A stretch of DNA of 46,131 nucleotides, taken from Paraburkholderia monticola (GTDB lineage Bacteria; Pseudomonadota; Gammaproteobacteria; Burkholderiales; Burkholderiaceae). The stretch lies in contig NZ_LRBG01000017.1 in NCBI RefSeq assembly GCF_001580545.1, positions 1 to 46,131 on the forward strand, written 5' to 3'. Made by a program: the position numbers and the translations under genes. The notes beneath the pieces were generated by a model, which did no database searches, had not been told where the DNA came from, and worked only from the letters and a program-made list of their open reading frames with translations. Positions 7,574-15,762 of this stretch are shown here, piece by piece (position 1 is the first letter of the stretch; every line of letters starts with the position of its first letter).

Positions 7574-8594
7574 GCAACGAAGTCTCGCGGATAGCCGCGT
7601 CAAATTCCGTCATCTCCAGTGCTTTCTGGCCGTCGCGCAGTTCGGCAGCGTCCAGCGGGCGGCTGACAGCTTGTCCATCACGCAGCCGGCGGTATCGAAG
7701 ACGGTCGCCGAGCTGGAGACCATTCTCGGCGTGAAGCTGTTCGAGCGCGGCCGTCACGGCGCGGTGCCGACGCGCGAGGGGCAGCTTTTCATGCCGCACG
7801 CGAGCGCTTGTGTGAGCGCGCTGCGTCAGGGCGTCGATCTGCTTGCGCACGGCGGGGGCGCGGCCGCCGCGACGCTCGAAGTCGGCGTGCTGCCGACCGT
7901 CGCCGCGGTGCTGATACCGCCCGTGCTCAGGGAGTTCGCGACGCAATGGCCGCGCGTGATCGTGCGCCTCGCCACCGGCGCGAATCCCGAATTGCTCGAA
8001 CGCCTGAAAGCGGGCTCGATCGAATTCGCGATCGGCCGCCTCGCGGACCCCGAGCGCATGGTCGGCCTGAGCTTCGAGCAGCTCTTTACCGAGCCGCTGA
8101 TCACGGTCGTGCGGGCCGGACATCCGCTCGCGCAAGGGGCGGCTTTGCCGGCGACGTCGCTGGAGGCATTTCCGATCGTGCTACCGCCGTTCGGCACGCT
8201 GATTCGCCAGTCGGCCGAGAGCCTGCTTGCCGCGTGGGGCGTGCCGCCTTTGTCCGCGTTCGTCGAGGTGTTGTCGGTATCGACCGGGCGCGCGCTGACG
8301 CTGGAGAACGGCGCGGTGTGGTTCGTGCCGCAAAGCGCGGTGGAATACGAGCTCGCACATGGCTTGCTGGTGCGTTTGCCGCTGCCCTTCGCAGGCACCG
8401 GCGAGCCGGTGGGGCTGATTCGGCGCTCGGATACCCAGCCGTCGGCGGTGGGGCACGCGTTCATCGAGGCGGTGCGCGAGGTTGCGCGGGCCAGAATGTC
8501 AGCCGTCTCGGGTAAGGAGGCGGGCAAAAGCATCGGCAAAACCGCAGGCAAATCGGCGCACAAAGGCAGTCCAGGCGACGCGCCGCTCGATTGA
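7572..8594 (+). CDS. pcaQ: LysR-type regulator PcaQ of protocatechuate catabolism
   Basis: A 340-aa LysR regulator. The N-terminal winged helix-turn-helix opens with VKFRHLQCFLAVAQFGSVQRAADSLSITQPAVSKTV, very close to PcaQ/GbpR-type regulators that begin with a KFRHLQ motif. The substrate-binding domain follows at about 100-305. It diverges from pcaHG, the usual PcaQ target. The last 30 residues form a low-complexity tail with repeated GK/AGKS units (about 312-332) that the core family lacks. The ATG overlaps the predicted operator, and a -10-like TATAAC lies only 8 nt upstream, so a leaderless transcript is possible. No Shine-Dalgarno sequence is visible. Confidence 0.9.
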   Translation: MQRSLADSRVKFRHLQCFLAVAQFGSVQRAADSLSITQPAVSKTVAELETILGVKLFERGRHGAVPTREGQLFMPHASACVSALRQGVDLLAHGGGAAAATLEVGVLPTVAAVLIPPVLREFATQWPRVIVRLATGANPELLERLKAGSIEFAIGRLADPERMVGLSFEQLFTEPLITVVRAGHPLAQGAALPATSLEAFPIVLPPFGTLIRQSAESLLAAWGVPPLSAFVEVLSVSTGRALTLENGAVWFVPQSAVEYELAHGLLVRLPLPFAGTGEPVGLIRRSDTQPSAVGHAFIEAVREVARARMSAVSGKEAGKSIGKTAGKSAHKGSPGDAPLD

Positions 8595-8740
8595 GACGGC
8601 ACGCCGTTCGAGTGATGAACGAACCGGTACAAAAGGACGGTTGCGAACGCCCCGCGACCCGGTGTAAAAACACGGTGCGAAAGCCGCCGAACCCCGGAAA
8701 CACCGGCCACCGCATCGAAAGACCGTACAAGGAGATTGCC

Positions 8741-9868
8741 ATGCCCAGCGACTTGCCCACTCCCGAGGCCGCGCAGCGCGCCGTGTTGGCACCCGAGCAC
8801 AATCCGCTCGGCACCGCCGGCCTCGAGTTCGTGGAGTTCGCCGCAAGCGATCCAAAGGCGCTCGGCGAGACCTTCACGCGGCTCGGCTTCAAGGCGATCG
8901 CGCGCCATATCAGCAAGGATGTGACACTCTATCGTCAGGGCGAGATGAATTTCCTGATCAACGCGGAGCCCGATTCGTTCGCGTCGCGCTACGCGGAGGA
9001 ATACGGGGTCGGCATCTGCGCGATCGGGATTCGCGTCGCCGACGCGCAGCGCGCGTTCGAGCGCGCGGTGGAACTCGGCGCGTGGGAGTTCGAGGGCGAG
9101 CGCCTCGGCGCGGGCGAGTTGCTGATTCCGGCGATTCAGGGCATCGGCGATTCGCACATCTATTTCGTCGATCGCTGGCGCGGGCGCGGCGGTCAGCGCG
9201 GTGGCCTCGGTGATATCTCGATCTTCGACATCGACTTCCGGCCGATCGAAATCGACACGGCCGAAGCCGATCTGAATCACACGGGCAGCGGCCTGAGCGC
9301 GGTGGACCATCTGACGCAAACCGTCGGCGAAGGCCGCATGCAGGAGTGGATCGACTTCTATCGCGACCTGCTGAATTTCCGCGAGATTCACGAGCTGCAC
9401 GCGAACTGGCACGTGTCGGCGGAATCACGCGTGATGGTGTCGCCGTGCGGCGCGATCCGCGTGCCGCTCTACGAGGAAGGCACGCGCCGGACCAACCTGA
9501 TGCACGAATATCTGCCCGATCATCCGGGCGAAGGTGTGCAGCACATCGCGCTCGCCACCGACGACATCTTCGCGTGCGTCGAGCATCTGCTGGCGAACGG
9601 CGTCGAATTCGTCGAGCCCCCGCCGCGCTACTACGATCAACTCGATGCGCGTTTGCCGGGCCATGGTCTGGATGTCGAGCGGCTGCGTCGCACGCATGTG
9701 CTCGTGGATGGCGAGGTCGGCGCGGACGGCGTGCCGCTGCTGTTTTTCCAGACTTTCGTGCGCCGCCGCGCCGGCGAGATCTTCTTCGAGATCGTGCAGC
9801 GCCGGGGGCATCATGGCTTCGGCGAAGGCAATCTCGCCGCCCTCGCGCAGGCGCGCACGGGCAGCTGA
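8741..9868 (+). CDS. 4-hydroxyphenylpyruvate dioxygenase-like protein (divergent paralogue)
   Basis: A 375-aa vicinal-oxygen-chelate dioxygenase. LEFVEFAASDPKAL and the motif SKDVTLYRQGEMNFLIN mark the HPPD N-domain; the C-domain holds the facial triad His190 (AVDHLT), His268 (GVQHIAL) and Glu350 (IFFEIVQ), so iron binding is intact. Start chosen at the ATG with AAGGAGA at ideal spacing. Differences from standard Burkholderia HPPD: the substrate-contact Asn of the PLNE motif is Tyr (VPLYEEG, Tyr244), and the protein ends soon after GFGEGN, so most of the C-terminal gating helix is missing. It could use a different 2-oxo acid, or be a hydroxymandelate-synthase-like or other variant. The neighbourhood (pca genes) fits aromatic metabolism. 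It converges with the next LysR gene, 3 bases apart. Confidence 0.82.
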   Translation: MPSDLPTPEAAQRAVLAPEHNPLGTAGLEFVEFAASDPKALGETFTRLGFKAIARHISKDVTLYRQGEMNFLINAEPDSFASRYAEEYGVGICAIGIRVADAQRAFERAVELGAWEFEGERLGAGELLIPAIQGIGDSHIYFVDRWRGRGGQRGGLGDISIFDIDFRPIEIDTAEADLNHTGSGLSAVDHLTQTVGEGRMQEWIDFYRDLLNFREIHELHANWHVSAESRVMVSPCGAIRVPLYEEGTRRTNLMHEYLPDHPGEGVQHIALATDDIFACVEHLLANGVEFVEPPPRYYDQLDARLPGHGLDVERLRRTHVLVDGEVGADGVPLLFFQTFVRRRAGEIFFEIVQRRGHHGFGEGNLAALAQARTGS

Positions 9869-9871
9869 ATT

Positions 9872-10804
9872 TCACGCCCCGTCGGGCCGCTGAGCCAACT
9901 CCGGATAAATCGCGCCATACGCGCTCGCTTCGCGCAGCAGCCACTCGCGGAAACTCGCGAGTGGTTTGCCGTGACTCAACTCGGTCGGATACACGAGGTA
10001 GTACGCGGCATCGGCGACGGCGGGTGTGTCGAGCGGAATCACGAGGCCGAACTGCTGCAACTGCGTGTCGACGAAAAAGCGTGGCACCAGCGCAATGCCG
10101 AGTCCGGCGGCGGCCGCGCTGATCAGCATCGTGTGCAATTCGTAGCGCACGCCCTGCATCGTGCGGTTGTCGTCGACGCCGAGATTGGCGAACCAGCTCG
10201 CCCAGCCGTCGGGTCGGGTCGTCGAATGCAGCAGCGGATAGTTGAGTAGTTCGGCGGCGTTGCGGACTCGACGCTTCAGCAGGCTCGCCGCGCACACCGG
10301 CACCACGTCCTCGCGGAACAGAAAATCCGCCGACGTACCGGGCCATGTCGGCTTGCCGTAGTGAATCGCCGCTTCGAAAGGCGTGTCGGCGAATGGGAAT
10401 GTCCCGGTGCGCACGCCCATGTTCACGCGCACGTCCGGGTATTGCTCGTTGAACGAGGCCATGCGCGGAATCAGCCATTGCGATGCGAAAGTCGGCAACA
10501 CCGCGAGTTCCAGATAACCGCCGCCGCTGCCGTGCGCGATGATCGACAGCGTGTCGCGATCGAGCTGTTCGAGCGAGCGCCGCACCTGCGCGCTGTACAC
10601 CTTGCCCGCGCGCGTCAGCACCACGCGTTGCTTGACGCGCACGAACAGTCGCACGCCGAGATTGCTTTCGAGTGTATTGATCTGTCGCGACACCGCGCTT
10701 TCGGTGAGGAACAGCTCGCGCGCCGCATGCGTGAAGCTCTCGTGCCGCGCGGCGGCTTCGAACGCGAGCAGCGCGCCCATGTTGGGAATCTTGAACTTTC
10801 GCAC
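9872..10804 (-). CDS. LysR-family regulator, GcvA-like
   Basis: A 310-aa LysR protein. The N-terminal helix-turn-helix (IPNMGALLAFEAAARHESFTHAARELFLTESAVSRQI) has the GcvA/AmpR-type signature, with LTESAVSRQI in the recognition helix. The effector-binding domain fills about 90-300. It diverges from the DUF1338 gene with 126 bp between them and is the obvious candidate regulator of the DUF1338-dehydrogenase pair. Its 3' end abuts the HPPD-like gene. The effector is unknown; a lysine-pathway keto acid such as 2-oxoadipate would fit the neighbours, but this is inference. Confidence 0.9.
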   Translation of the reverse strand: MRKFKIPNMGALLAFEAAARHESFTHAARELFLTESAVSRQINTLESNLGVRLFVRVKQRVVLTRAGKVYSAQVRRSLEQLDRDTLSIIAHGSGGGYLELAVLPTFASQWLIPRMASFNEQYPDVRVNMGVRTGTFPFADTPFEAAIHYGKPTWPGTSADFLFREDVVPVCAASLLKRRVRNAAELLNYPLLHSTTRPDGWASWFANLGVDDNRTMQGVRYELHTMLISAAAAGLGIALVPRFFVDTQLQQFGLVIPLDTPAVADAAYYLVYPTELSHGKPLASFREWLLREASAYGAIYPELAQRPDGA

Positions 10805-10930
10805 GTTAATTCCAAAAACGCATCAAGTGGCGATTTTATCTCGCTTTACGGGGACGCAGCGGGTTTTGAATAATCTCGCCCGTGATGAGGCGCCCGTGCG
10901 GGTGCTCAACGGATAGCGCGGAGATGCCGG

Positions 10931-11968
10931 ATGCGAAACCTGAACAATGCGAACGTCGAACAACTGCTGCTGAAGCTGCTGGGCGCGGAGAAAACCGCGC
11001 GGCTTTTCGCGACGCTGAATCATCCTCATGTGTTGAACGAGTGGGAAAGCGGCAGCGTGACGCGCGCCGAACTCGCCCAGGCGCTGAACATGGCGCTGTT
11101 CGACGACCTGCTCGCGCGCTCGCAGAACGGCCGTCGCTATACGGACGAAACGGTCGCCGCCGGCGGCAGCGTGTATTTCGATCATGGCGCGCTGCGTACC
11201 GTGCGCTGGCCGCACAGCGGCGCGCTGCCGCCCGGCGAGGCCGCGTTCGCGCGCATCCTGCGGCCGCTCGGCTTTCGCATCAACGGCCGCTATCCGCTCG
11301 ATCGTCTCGGCATGACCGGCCGCGCCTGGGCGCATGAAGACGCGCCCGACGAGATCGCGCAGTTCTTCGTCAGCGAACTGCATCCGGAGCGTTTTTCGGC
11401 GGCGTTCCAGCAGGCGGTGACGAACGTGATCGGCGCGTCGCGCGATCCGCTGACGCCGCGCGCGAGCGGCCAATTATGGGAGCTCGAACGCGACGGCGTG
11501 CTGCCGCTCGACGCGGCGCACGAGTTGCTACCCGTGATCGTCGGTGCGTTCGCGCGTCAGCACGAGATGCCCCGCGAAGCCGATTACGAAGTATTGTTGA
11601 AGGAATCGGCGGAAATGGCGTGGATCGCGACCGAAGGCAACGCGTTCAACCACGCGACCGATCGCGTGGCGGACGTGTTCAAGCTGTCGGACGAAGAAAA
11701 GGCGAAGGGTCGTCCGATGAAGCCGGAAGTCGAGCATTCGCGTTCCGGGCGCGTGTTCCAGACCGCGTATCGCGCGGATATCGTGCGGCGCGAATTTCGC
11801 GCGGCCGACGGCAGCGTGGTCACGCGCGACGTGCCGGGCTCGTTCTATGAATTCATCACCCGCAAGCGCAGTTTCGATCAGGACGCGCGCCGCTGGGAAA
11901 CGGACCTGCGTTTCGACGCGGGCAACGCACAGGGCATCTTCCGGATGACCGCAAGCCAGGCGGCCTGA
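10931..11968 (+). CDS. DUF1338 iron enzyme, 2-oxoadipate dioxygenase/decarboxylase (HglS)-like
   Basis: A 345-aa DUF1338 protein. The family prototype HglS of Pseudomonas putida turns 2-oxoadipate, O2 and water into D-2-hydroxyglutarate. Candidate metal ligands are His85 (YFDHGALRTV), His241 (NAFNHATDRV) and Glu307 (FYEFITRK). Their spacings (156 and 66 residues) nearly match those I recall for HglS (His70, His226, Glu294), and Arg89 sits four residues after the first His, like the HglS substrate Arg. The protein is about 120 residues shorter than HglS (464 aa), so it belongs to a shorter subgroup and the substrate is less certain. GGAG precedes the ATG. The next gene, 45 bp downstream, encodes a D-2-hydroxyglutarate dehydrogenase-like protein, which supports the assignment. 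Confidence 0.82.
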   Translation: MRNLNNANVEQLLLKLLGAEKTARLFATLNHPHVLNEWESGSVTRAELAQALNMALFDDLLARSQNGRRYTDETVAAGGSVYFDHGALRTVRWPHSGALPPGEAAFARILRPLGFRINGRYPLDRLGMTGRAWAHEDAPDEIAQFFVSELHPERFSAAFQQAVTNVIGASRDPLTPRASGQLWELERDGVLPLDAAHELLPVIVGAFARQHEMPREADYEVLLKESAEMAWIATEGNAFNHATDRVADVFKLSDEEKAKGRPMKPEVEHSRSGRVFQTAYRADIVRREFRAADGSVVTRDVPGSFYEFITRKRSFDQDARRWETDLRFDAGNAQGIFRMTASQAA

Positions 11969-12013
11969 GCGCACACGGCGGCGCGGGCGCCGGCATCGCA
12001 GACGAGGTGCGCA

Positions 12014-15000
12014 GTGGGGACGTCATTGTCATCGGATGAAGCGCGGCGCGTTGGTGCGCAGGGAGGCGTCGCGGACGAGCGCGGCGCATCGGATGAACCG
12101 CGCGTCGCCACGCCTTTCGTAGGCAGCGCCGCGCTGTTGCAGGCGCTCGAAAGCGACCTGCGCCGCCATGTGCGCGGCGAAGTGCGATTCGATCAGGGCT
12201 CCAAGGCGTTGTATGCATCGGATGCGTCGAACTATCGGCAAGTGCCGCTCGGTGTCGTGGTGCCCGCCGATATCGACGATCTGCTCGCGACGCTCGCCGC
12301 ATGCCGGCGCCACGACGTGCCGTTTCTCGCGCGCGGCGGCGGCACCTCGCAGAACGGCCAGTGCGTGAACGTCGCGGTCGTGACCGACGCGAGCAAGTAT
12401 GTGAACCGCGTCGTCTCGATCGATCCGCGTGCGGGCGTGGCGATCGTCGAACCGGGCGTCGTGTGCGATACCTTGCGCAATGCCGCCGAACAGCACGGCC
12501 TCACATTCGCGCCCGATCCGGCCACGCATAGCCGCTGCACACTCGGCGGCATGATCGCGAACAACTCGTGCGGCGCGCATTCCGTGATGGCCGGCAAGAC
12601 GGTCGAAAACATCGAGGCGCTCGAAATCGCGACCTTCGACGGCGCGCGCTTCTGGGTCGGCCCGACATCCGAACCGGAACTCGAACGCATCATCGCCGCG
12701 GGCGGCCGGCAAGGCGAAATCTACGCGGCGCTCAAGCAACTGCGCGATACCTACGCGGAACAGATTCGCGCGAAATATCCGCGGATCAAGCGGCGCGTGT
12801 CGGGCTTCAATCTCGATCAACTGCTGCCGGAAAGCGGCTTCAACGTCGCGCGTGCGCTGGTCGGCAGCGAGGGCACGTGCGCGGTGACGTTGCAGGCGAA
12901 AGTGCGTCTCGTGAAGAGTCCGGCGAGGCGCGTGATCGTCGTGGTCGGCTTCACCGACATCTACACGGCGGCGGACGCCGTGCCGCATTTCACGCGCTGG
13001 GGACCGATTGCGATCGAGGGACTCGACCGCGCGATCATTCGCGGCTTGCAGGCGCGCGGCCTGAAGAAGGAAGAGATCGCGCTATTGCCCGAGGGCGATG
13101 CATGGGTCGTGCTCGAGTTCGGCGCGGATACCCAGGACGAGGTGCTGCAACAGGCCCGGGCCGCCGCCACGTATTTTCAGTCGGGCGCGGCGGGGCCGGA
13201 GATCTCGACGATGCTCGTCGAAGAGCGCGCGTTGCAGGCGAAGGTGTGGTCGATTCGCGAGACGGGTGCGTCGGCGGTGGCGTTGTCGGTGGATCGCGAC
13301 AAGCCGGATCCGGTGGTCGGCTGGGAAGACGCGGCGGTCGATCCGCTGCGGCTCGGCGATTATCTGCGCGCATTTCAGGCGCTCGTCGACCGCCATGGCT
13401 ACGAGACGAGCCTGTATGGCCATTTCGGCGACGGCTGCGTGCACGCGCGCATCACGTTCGATCTGCGCAGCGCGGAAGGTATCGCGACGTGGCGCCGGTT
13501 CTTGCGCGAAGCAGCGGAACTGGTGGTCGAATTCGGCGGCTCGCTGTCGGGCGAACACGGCGATGGCCAGGCGAAGGCCGAGTTTCTGCCGATCATGTAC
13601 GGCCCCGAACTGATGCAGGCGATGGAACAGTTCAAAGCGATCTGGGACCCGGCGAATCGCTTGAATCCGGGCAAGGTCGTGCACGCGTATCGCGCCGACG
13701 AAAACCTGCGCATCGGGCCCGCCTACAAGCCGGTGACGCTGCACACGAAGCTTGCGTTCGCGAGCCAGGAAGGCGATGGTTTTCAGCGTGCGATCGAACG
13801 CTGCATCGGCATGGGCAAATGCCGCTCGCTCGAAGGCGGCACGATGTGCCCGAGCTATCGCGCGACGCGCGAAGAAAAGTACTCGACGCGCGGACGTGCG
13901 CATCTGTTCTGGGAAATGCTGCAAGGCGACGTGATCGCCGATGGCTGGAACAGTCGCGAGGTGAAAGAAGCGCTCGACACGTGCCTCGCGTGCAAGGGCT
14001 GCAAGTCCGATTGCCCGACGCATACGGATATGGCGTCGTATAAAGCGGAGTTTCTCGCGCACTACTATGAGAACAATCGTCGGCCGCGTCAGGCGCTGTT
14101 CATGGGGCGGATCGGCGAATGGGCGCCGTGGGCCGCGCGTTTTCCGCGTGTGACGAACTTTCTGACGACGGCGCCCGGTTTGTCCGCGCTCGGCAAATGG
14201 ATGGCGGGCGTAGCGCAAACTCGCGCGTTGCCACGCTTTGCCGCCAGGACTTATAGACAGAGCGCGTCGTCGCAAGCATCCGCGATTCACGCGCGTGGCG
14301 ACGACGTTAAGAAAGTGATCTTGTGGGTGGACACGTTCAACGACCACTTCACGCCCGAGATCGCCCAGGCCGCAGCTGAGGTGCTCACGCAACTCGGCTG
14401 GCATGTCGTGCTGCCGAACAAGCGTCTGTGCTGCGGGCGCCCGCTGTACGACTTCGGCCTGCTCGAACGCGCGCGCGAACTGCTCACGCATATCGTCGAT
14501 GACCTCGCGGACGACATCGCCGCCGGCGTGCCGCTGGTCGGTCTGGAACCGGGCTGTCTATCGGTCTTCAAGGACGAGTTGCTGAAGCAACTCCCCGATC
14601 ACGCGCTGGCGAAGAAGCTGTCGGCGCAAACGTATCTGTTTTCCGATTTCGTCGCGCGTCAGCCGTTCGAGTGGCCGACGCTCGCCGCCGATGTAATCGT
14701 GCACGGCCATTGTCATCAGAAGGCGTTGTTCGGCATGCAGGGCGATACGGCGTTGCTGAACAAGCTCGGCGTCAAATGGAAGCTGCTCGATACCGGCTGC
14801 TGCGGGATGGCGGGGTCGTTTGGCTTCAACGTCGAGCATCACGCGATGTCGGAAAAGATCGGCGAGGACAGGCTGTTTCCGGCGGTGCGCGAGGCCACCG
14901 CGGCGAATGCGGCAACGATCGTGCTGACCAACGGCTTCAGTTGCCGCGAGCAGATCGTGCACGGCACGGGACGACACGCGCTGCATATCGCGCAACTGGC

Positions 15001-15025
15001 ACAACGGGCGCTGGCGGCGCGCTGA
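12014..15025 (+). CDS. YdiJ-like FAD/4Fe-4S dehydrogenase, probable D-2-hydroxyglutarate dehydrogenase
   Basis: A 1003-aa fusion. The FAD-binding PCMH domain (about 70-300, FLARGGGTSQNGQ, ATHSRCTLGGMIANNSCGAHS) and FAD-oxidase C domain (about 320-560, GHFGDGCVHARI, LSGEHGDGQAKAEF) precede a bacterioferredoxin-type 4Fe-4S domain (cysteines from C597 and from C657, CLACKGCKSDCP) and two CCG motifs (C806-C807 and C929-C930). Length and order match E. coli YdiJ (1018 aa), which oxidises D-2-hydroxyglutarate to 2-oxoglutarate. Adjacency to the HglS-like gene makes that substrate likely; D-lactate or glycolate remain alternatives. The start is a GTG with GAGGTG a few bases upstream; the first 35 residues are poorly conserved, so the true start could lie further downstream. 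Confidence 0.85.
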   Translation: MGTSLSSDEARRVGAQGGVADERGASDEPRVATPFVGSAALLQALESDLRRHVRGEVRFDQGSKALYASDASNYRQVPLGVVVPADIDDLLATLAACRRHDVPFLARGGGTSQNGQCVNVAVVTDASKYVNRVVSIDPRAGVAIVEPGVVCDTLRNAAEQHGLTFAPDPATHSRCTLGGMIANNSCGAHSVMAGKTVENIEALEIATFDGARFWVGPTSEPELERIIAAGGRQGEIYAALKQLRDTYAEQIRAKYPRIKRRVSGFNLDQLLPESGFNVARALVGSEGTCAVTLQAKVRLVKSPARRVIVVVGFTDIYTAADAVPHFTRWGPIAIEGLDRAIIRGLQARGLKKEEIALLPEGDAWVVLEFGADTQDEVLQQARAAATYFQSGAAGPEISTMLVEERALQAKVWSIRETGASAVALSVDRDKPDPVVGWEDAAVDPLRLGDYLRAFQALVDRHGYETSLYGHFGDGCVHARITFDLRSAEGIATWRRFLREAAELVVEFGGSLSGEHGDGQAKAEFLPIMYGPELMQAMEQFKAIWDPANRLNPGKVVHAYRADENLRIGPAYKPVTLHTKLAFASQEGDGFQRAIERCIGMGKCRSLEGGTMCPSYRATREEKYSTRGRAHLFWEMLQGDVIADGWNSREVKEALDTCLACKGCKSDCPTHTDMASYKAEFLAHYYENNRRPRQALFMGRIGEWAPWAARFPRVTNFLTTAPGLSALGKWMAGVAQTRALPRFAARTYRQSASSQASAIHARGDDVKKVILWVDTFNDHFTPEIAQAAAEVLTQLGWHVVLPNKRLCCGRPLYDFGLLERARELLTHIVDDLADDIAAGVPLVGLEPGCLSVFKDELLKQLPDHALAKKLSAQTYLFSDFVARQPFEWPTLAADVIVHGHCHQKALFGMQGDTALLNKLGVKWKLLDTGCCGMAGSFGFNVEHHAMSEKIGEDRLFPAVREATAANAATIVLTNGFSCREQIVHGTGRHALHIAQLAQRALAAR

Positions 15026-15198
15026 GTGCGGGCGCGTCGCGGCCGCCGCAGGCCGATCATTGCCTGTCCGCTGTGGACGGTAGCTTACGCGTTCAGTCAC
15101 GGGTATCGTCGACCTCTTTGCGGACTGTTCTCTCTCCCCATGGCAGTCATTTGGAACTGAACAAACGTGCGCACAACAGAAGCTCTATCACAAAGCCT

Positions 15199-15750
15199 TC
15201 AGGAGAGCTTCTCGCGCAACCGTACAAGCCACCAGCGCCACATCGGTACCTGAATTGGAGGTCGGTGAGTCGTATCCGTCACGCAGGTTGCGATCTCCAC
15301 GTATTTTCCGGACACCATCCCGAAGCTTGTCTTCGGAGTTTCATCGCTGTTCCACTGGCACAACCAACTGTTTGTGTCATGAACTGCGCAGAACGAAAGC
15401 TCACGTCGCATACCCGGATCACCCATCGTCCAATACCACACGGAATGTTGGTCAACCGACACCTTGTACGTGAAAGGCGGGTACGTTTTATCCTTGCCGT
15501 AGCAGACACCGTCGACCGGTTCTCCGTCACAAGACAACATGTAGACCGTCACTTCATTTTCGAGCGGAGTACGCATGGATGTCGCGACGGCAAGGAAGGC
15601 AAATGCCATCGCGACCAGCAAGTGACCCGTTAGCCGTTTCATGCTCGCGGAGCGGCCACCAGGATGCGTGGCAACGACGTTTGCAGCCTCTATAGAACCG
15701 TGAAGCCGGTAAGCGTGCGGCTTCAGACGTGACGATAGGACGGAGTGCAT
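15199..15750 (-). CDS. Unknown secreted or membrane-anchored protein next to the multicopper oxidase
   Basis: A 183-aa protein I do not recognise. A hydrophobic segment (LLVAMAFAFLAVATS) occupies about residues 44-58. The part beyond it, probably periplasmic, has five Cys residues and many aromatic residues (YWTMGDPG, SWLCQWNSDE) and ends in a Trp-rich stretch (MWRWWLVRL). The ATG at 15750 has AAGGTGG just upstream, overlapping the stop codon of the multicopper oxidase, so the two look translationally coupled. An internal Met at 15642 would give a normal signal peptide and is the alternative start. Codon use is less GC-biased than in the surrounding metabolic genes. Confidence 0.6.
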   Translation of the reverse strand: MHSVLSSRLKPHAYRLHGSIEAANVVATHPGGRSASMKRLTGHLLVAMAFAFLAVATSMRTPLENEVTVYMLSCDGEPVDGVCYGKDKTYPPFTYKVSVDQHSVWYWTMGDPGMRRELSFCAVHDTNSWLCQWNSDETPKTSFGMVSGKYVEIATCVTDTTHRPPIQVPMWRWWLVRLREKLS

Positions 15751-15762
15751 ATCAATCCACCT

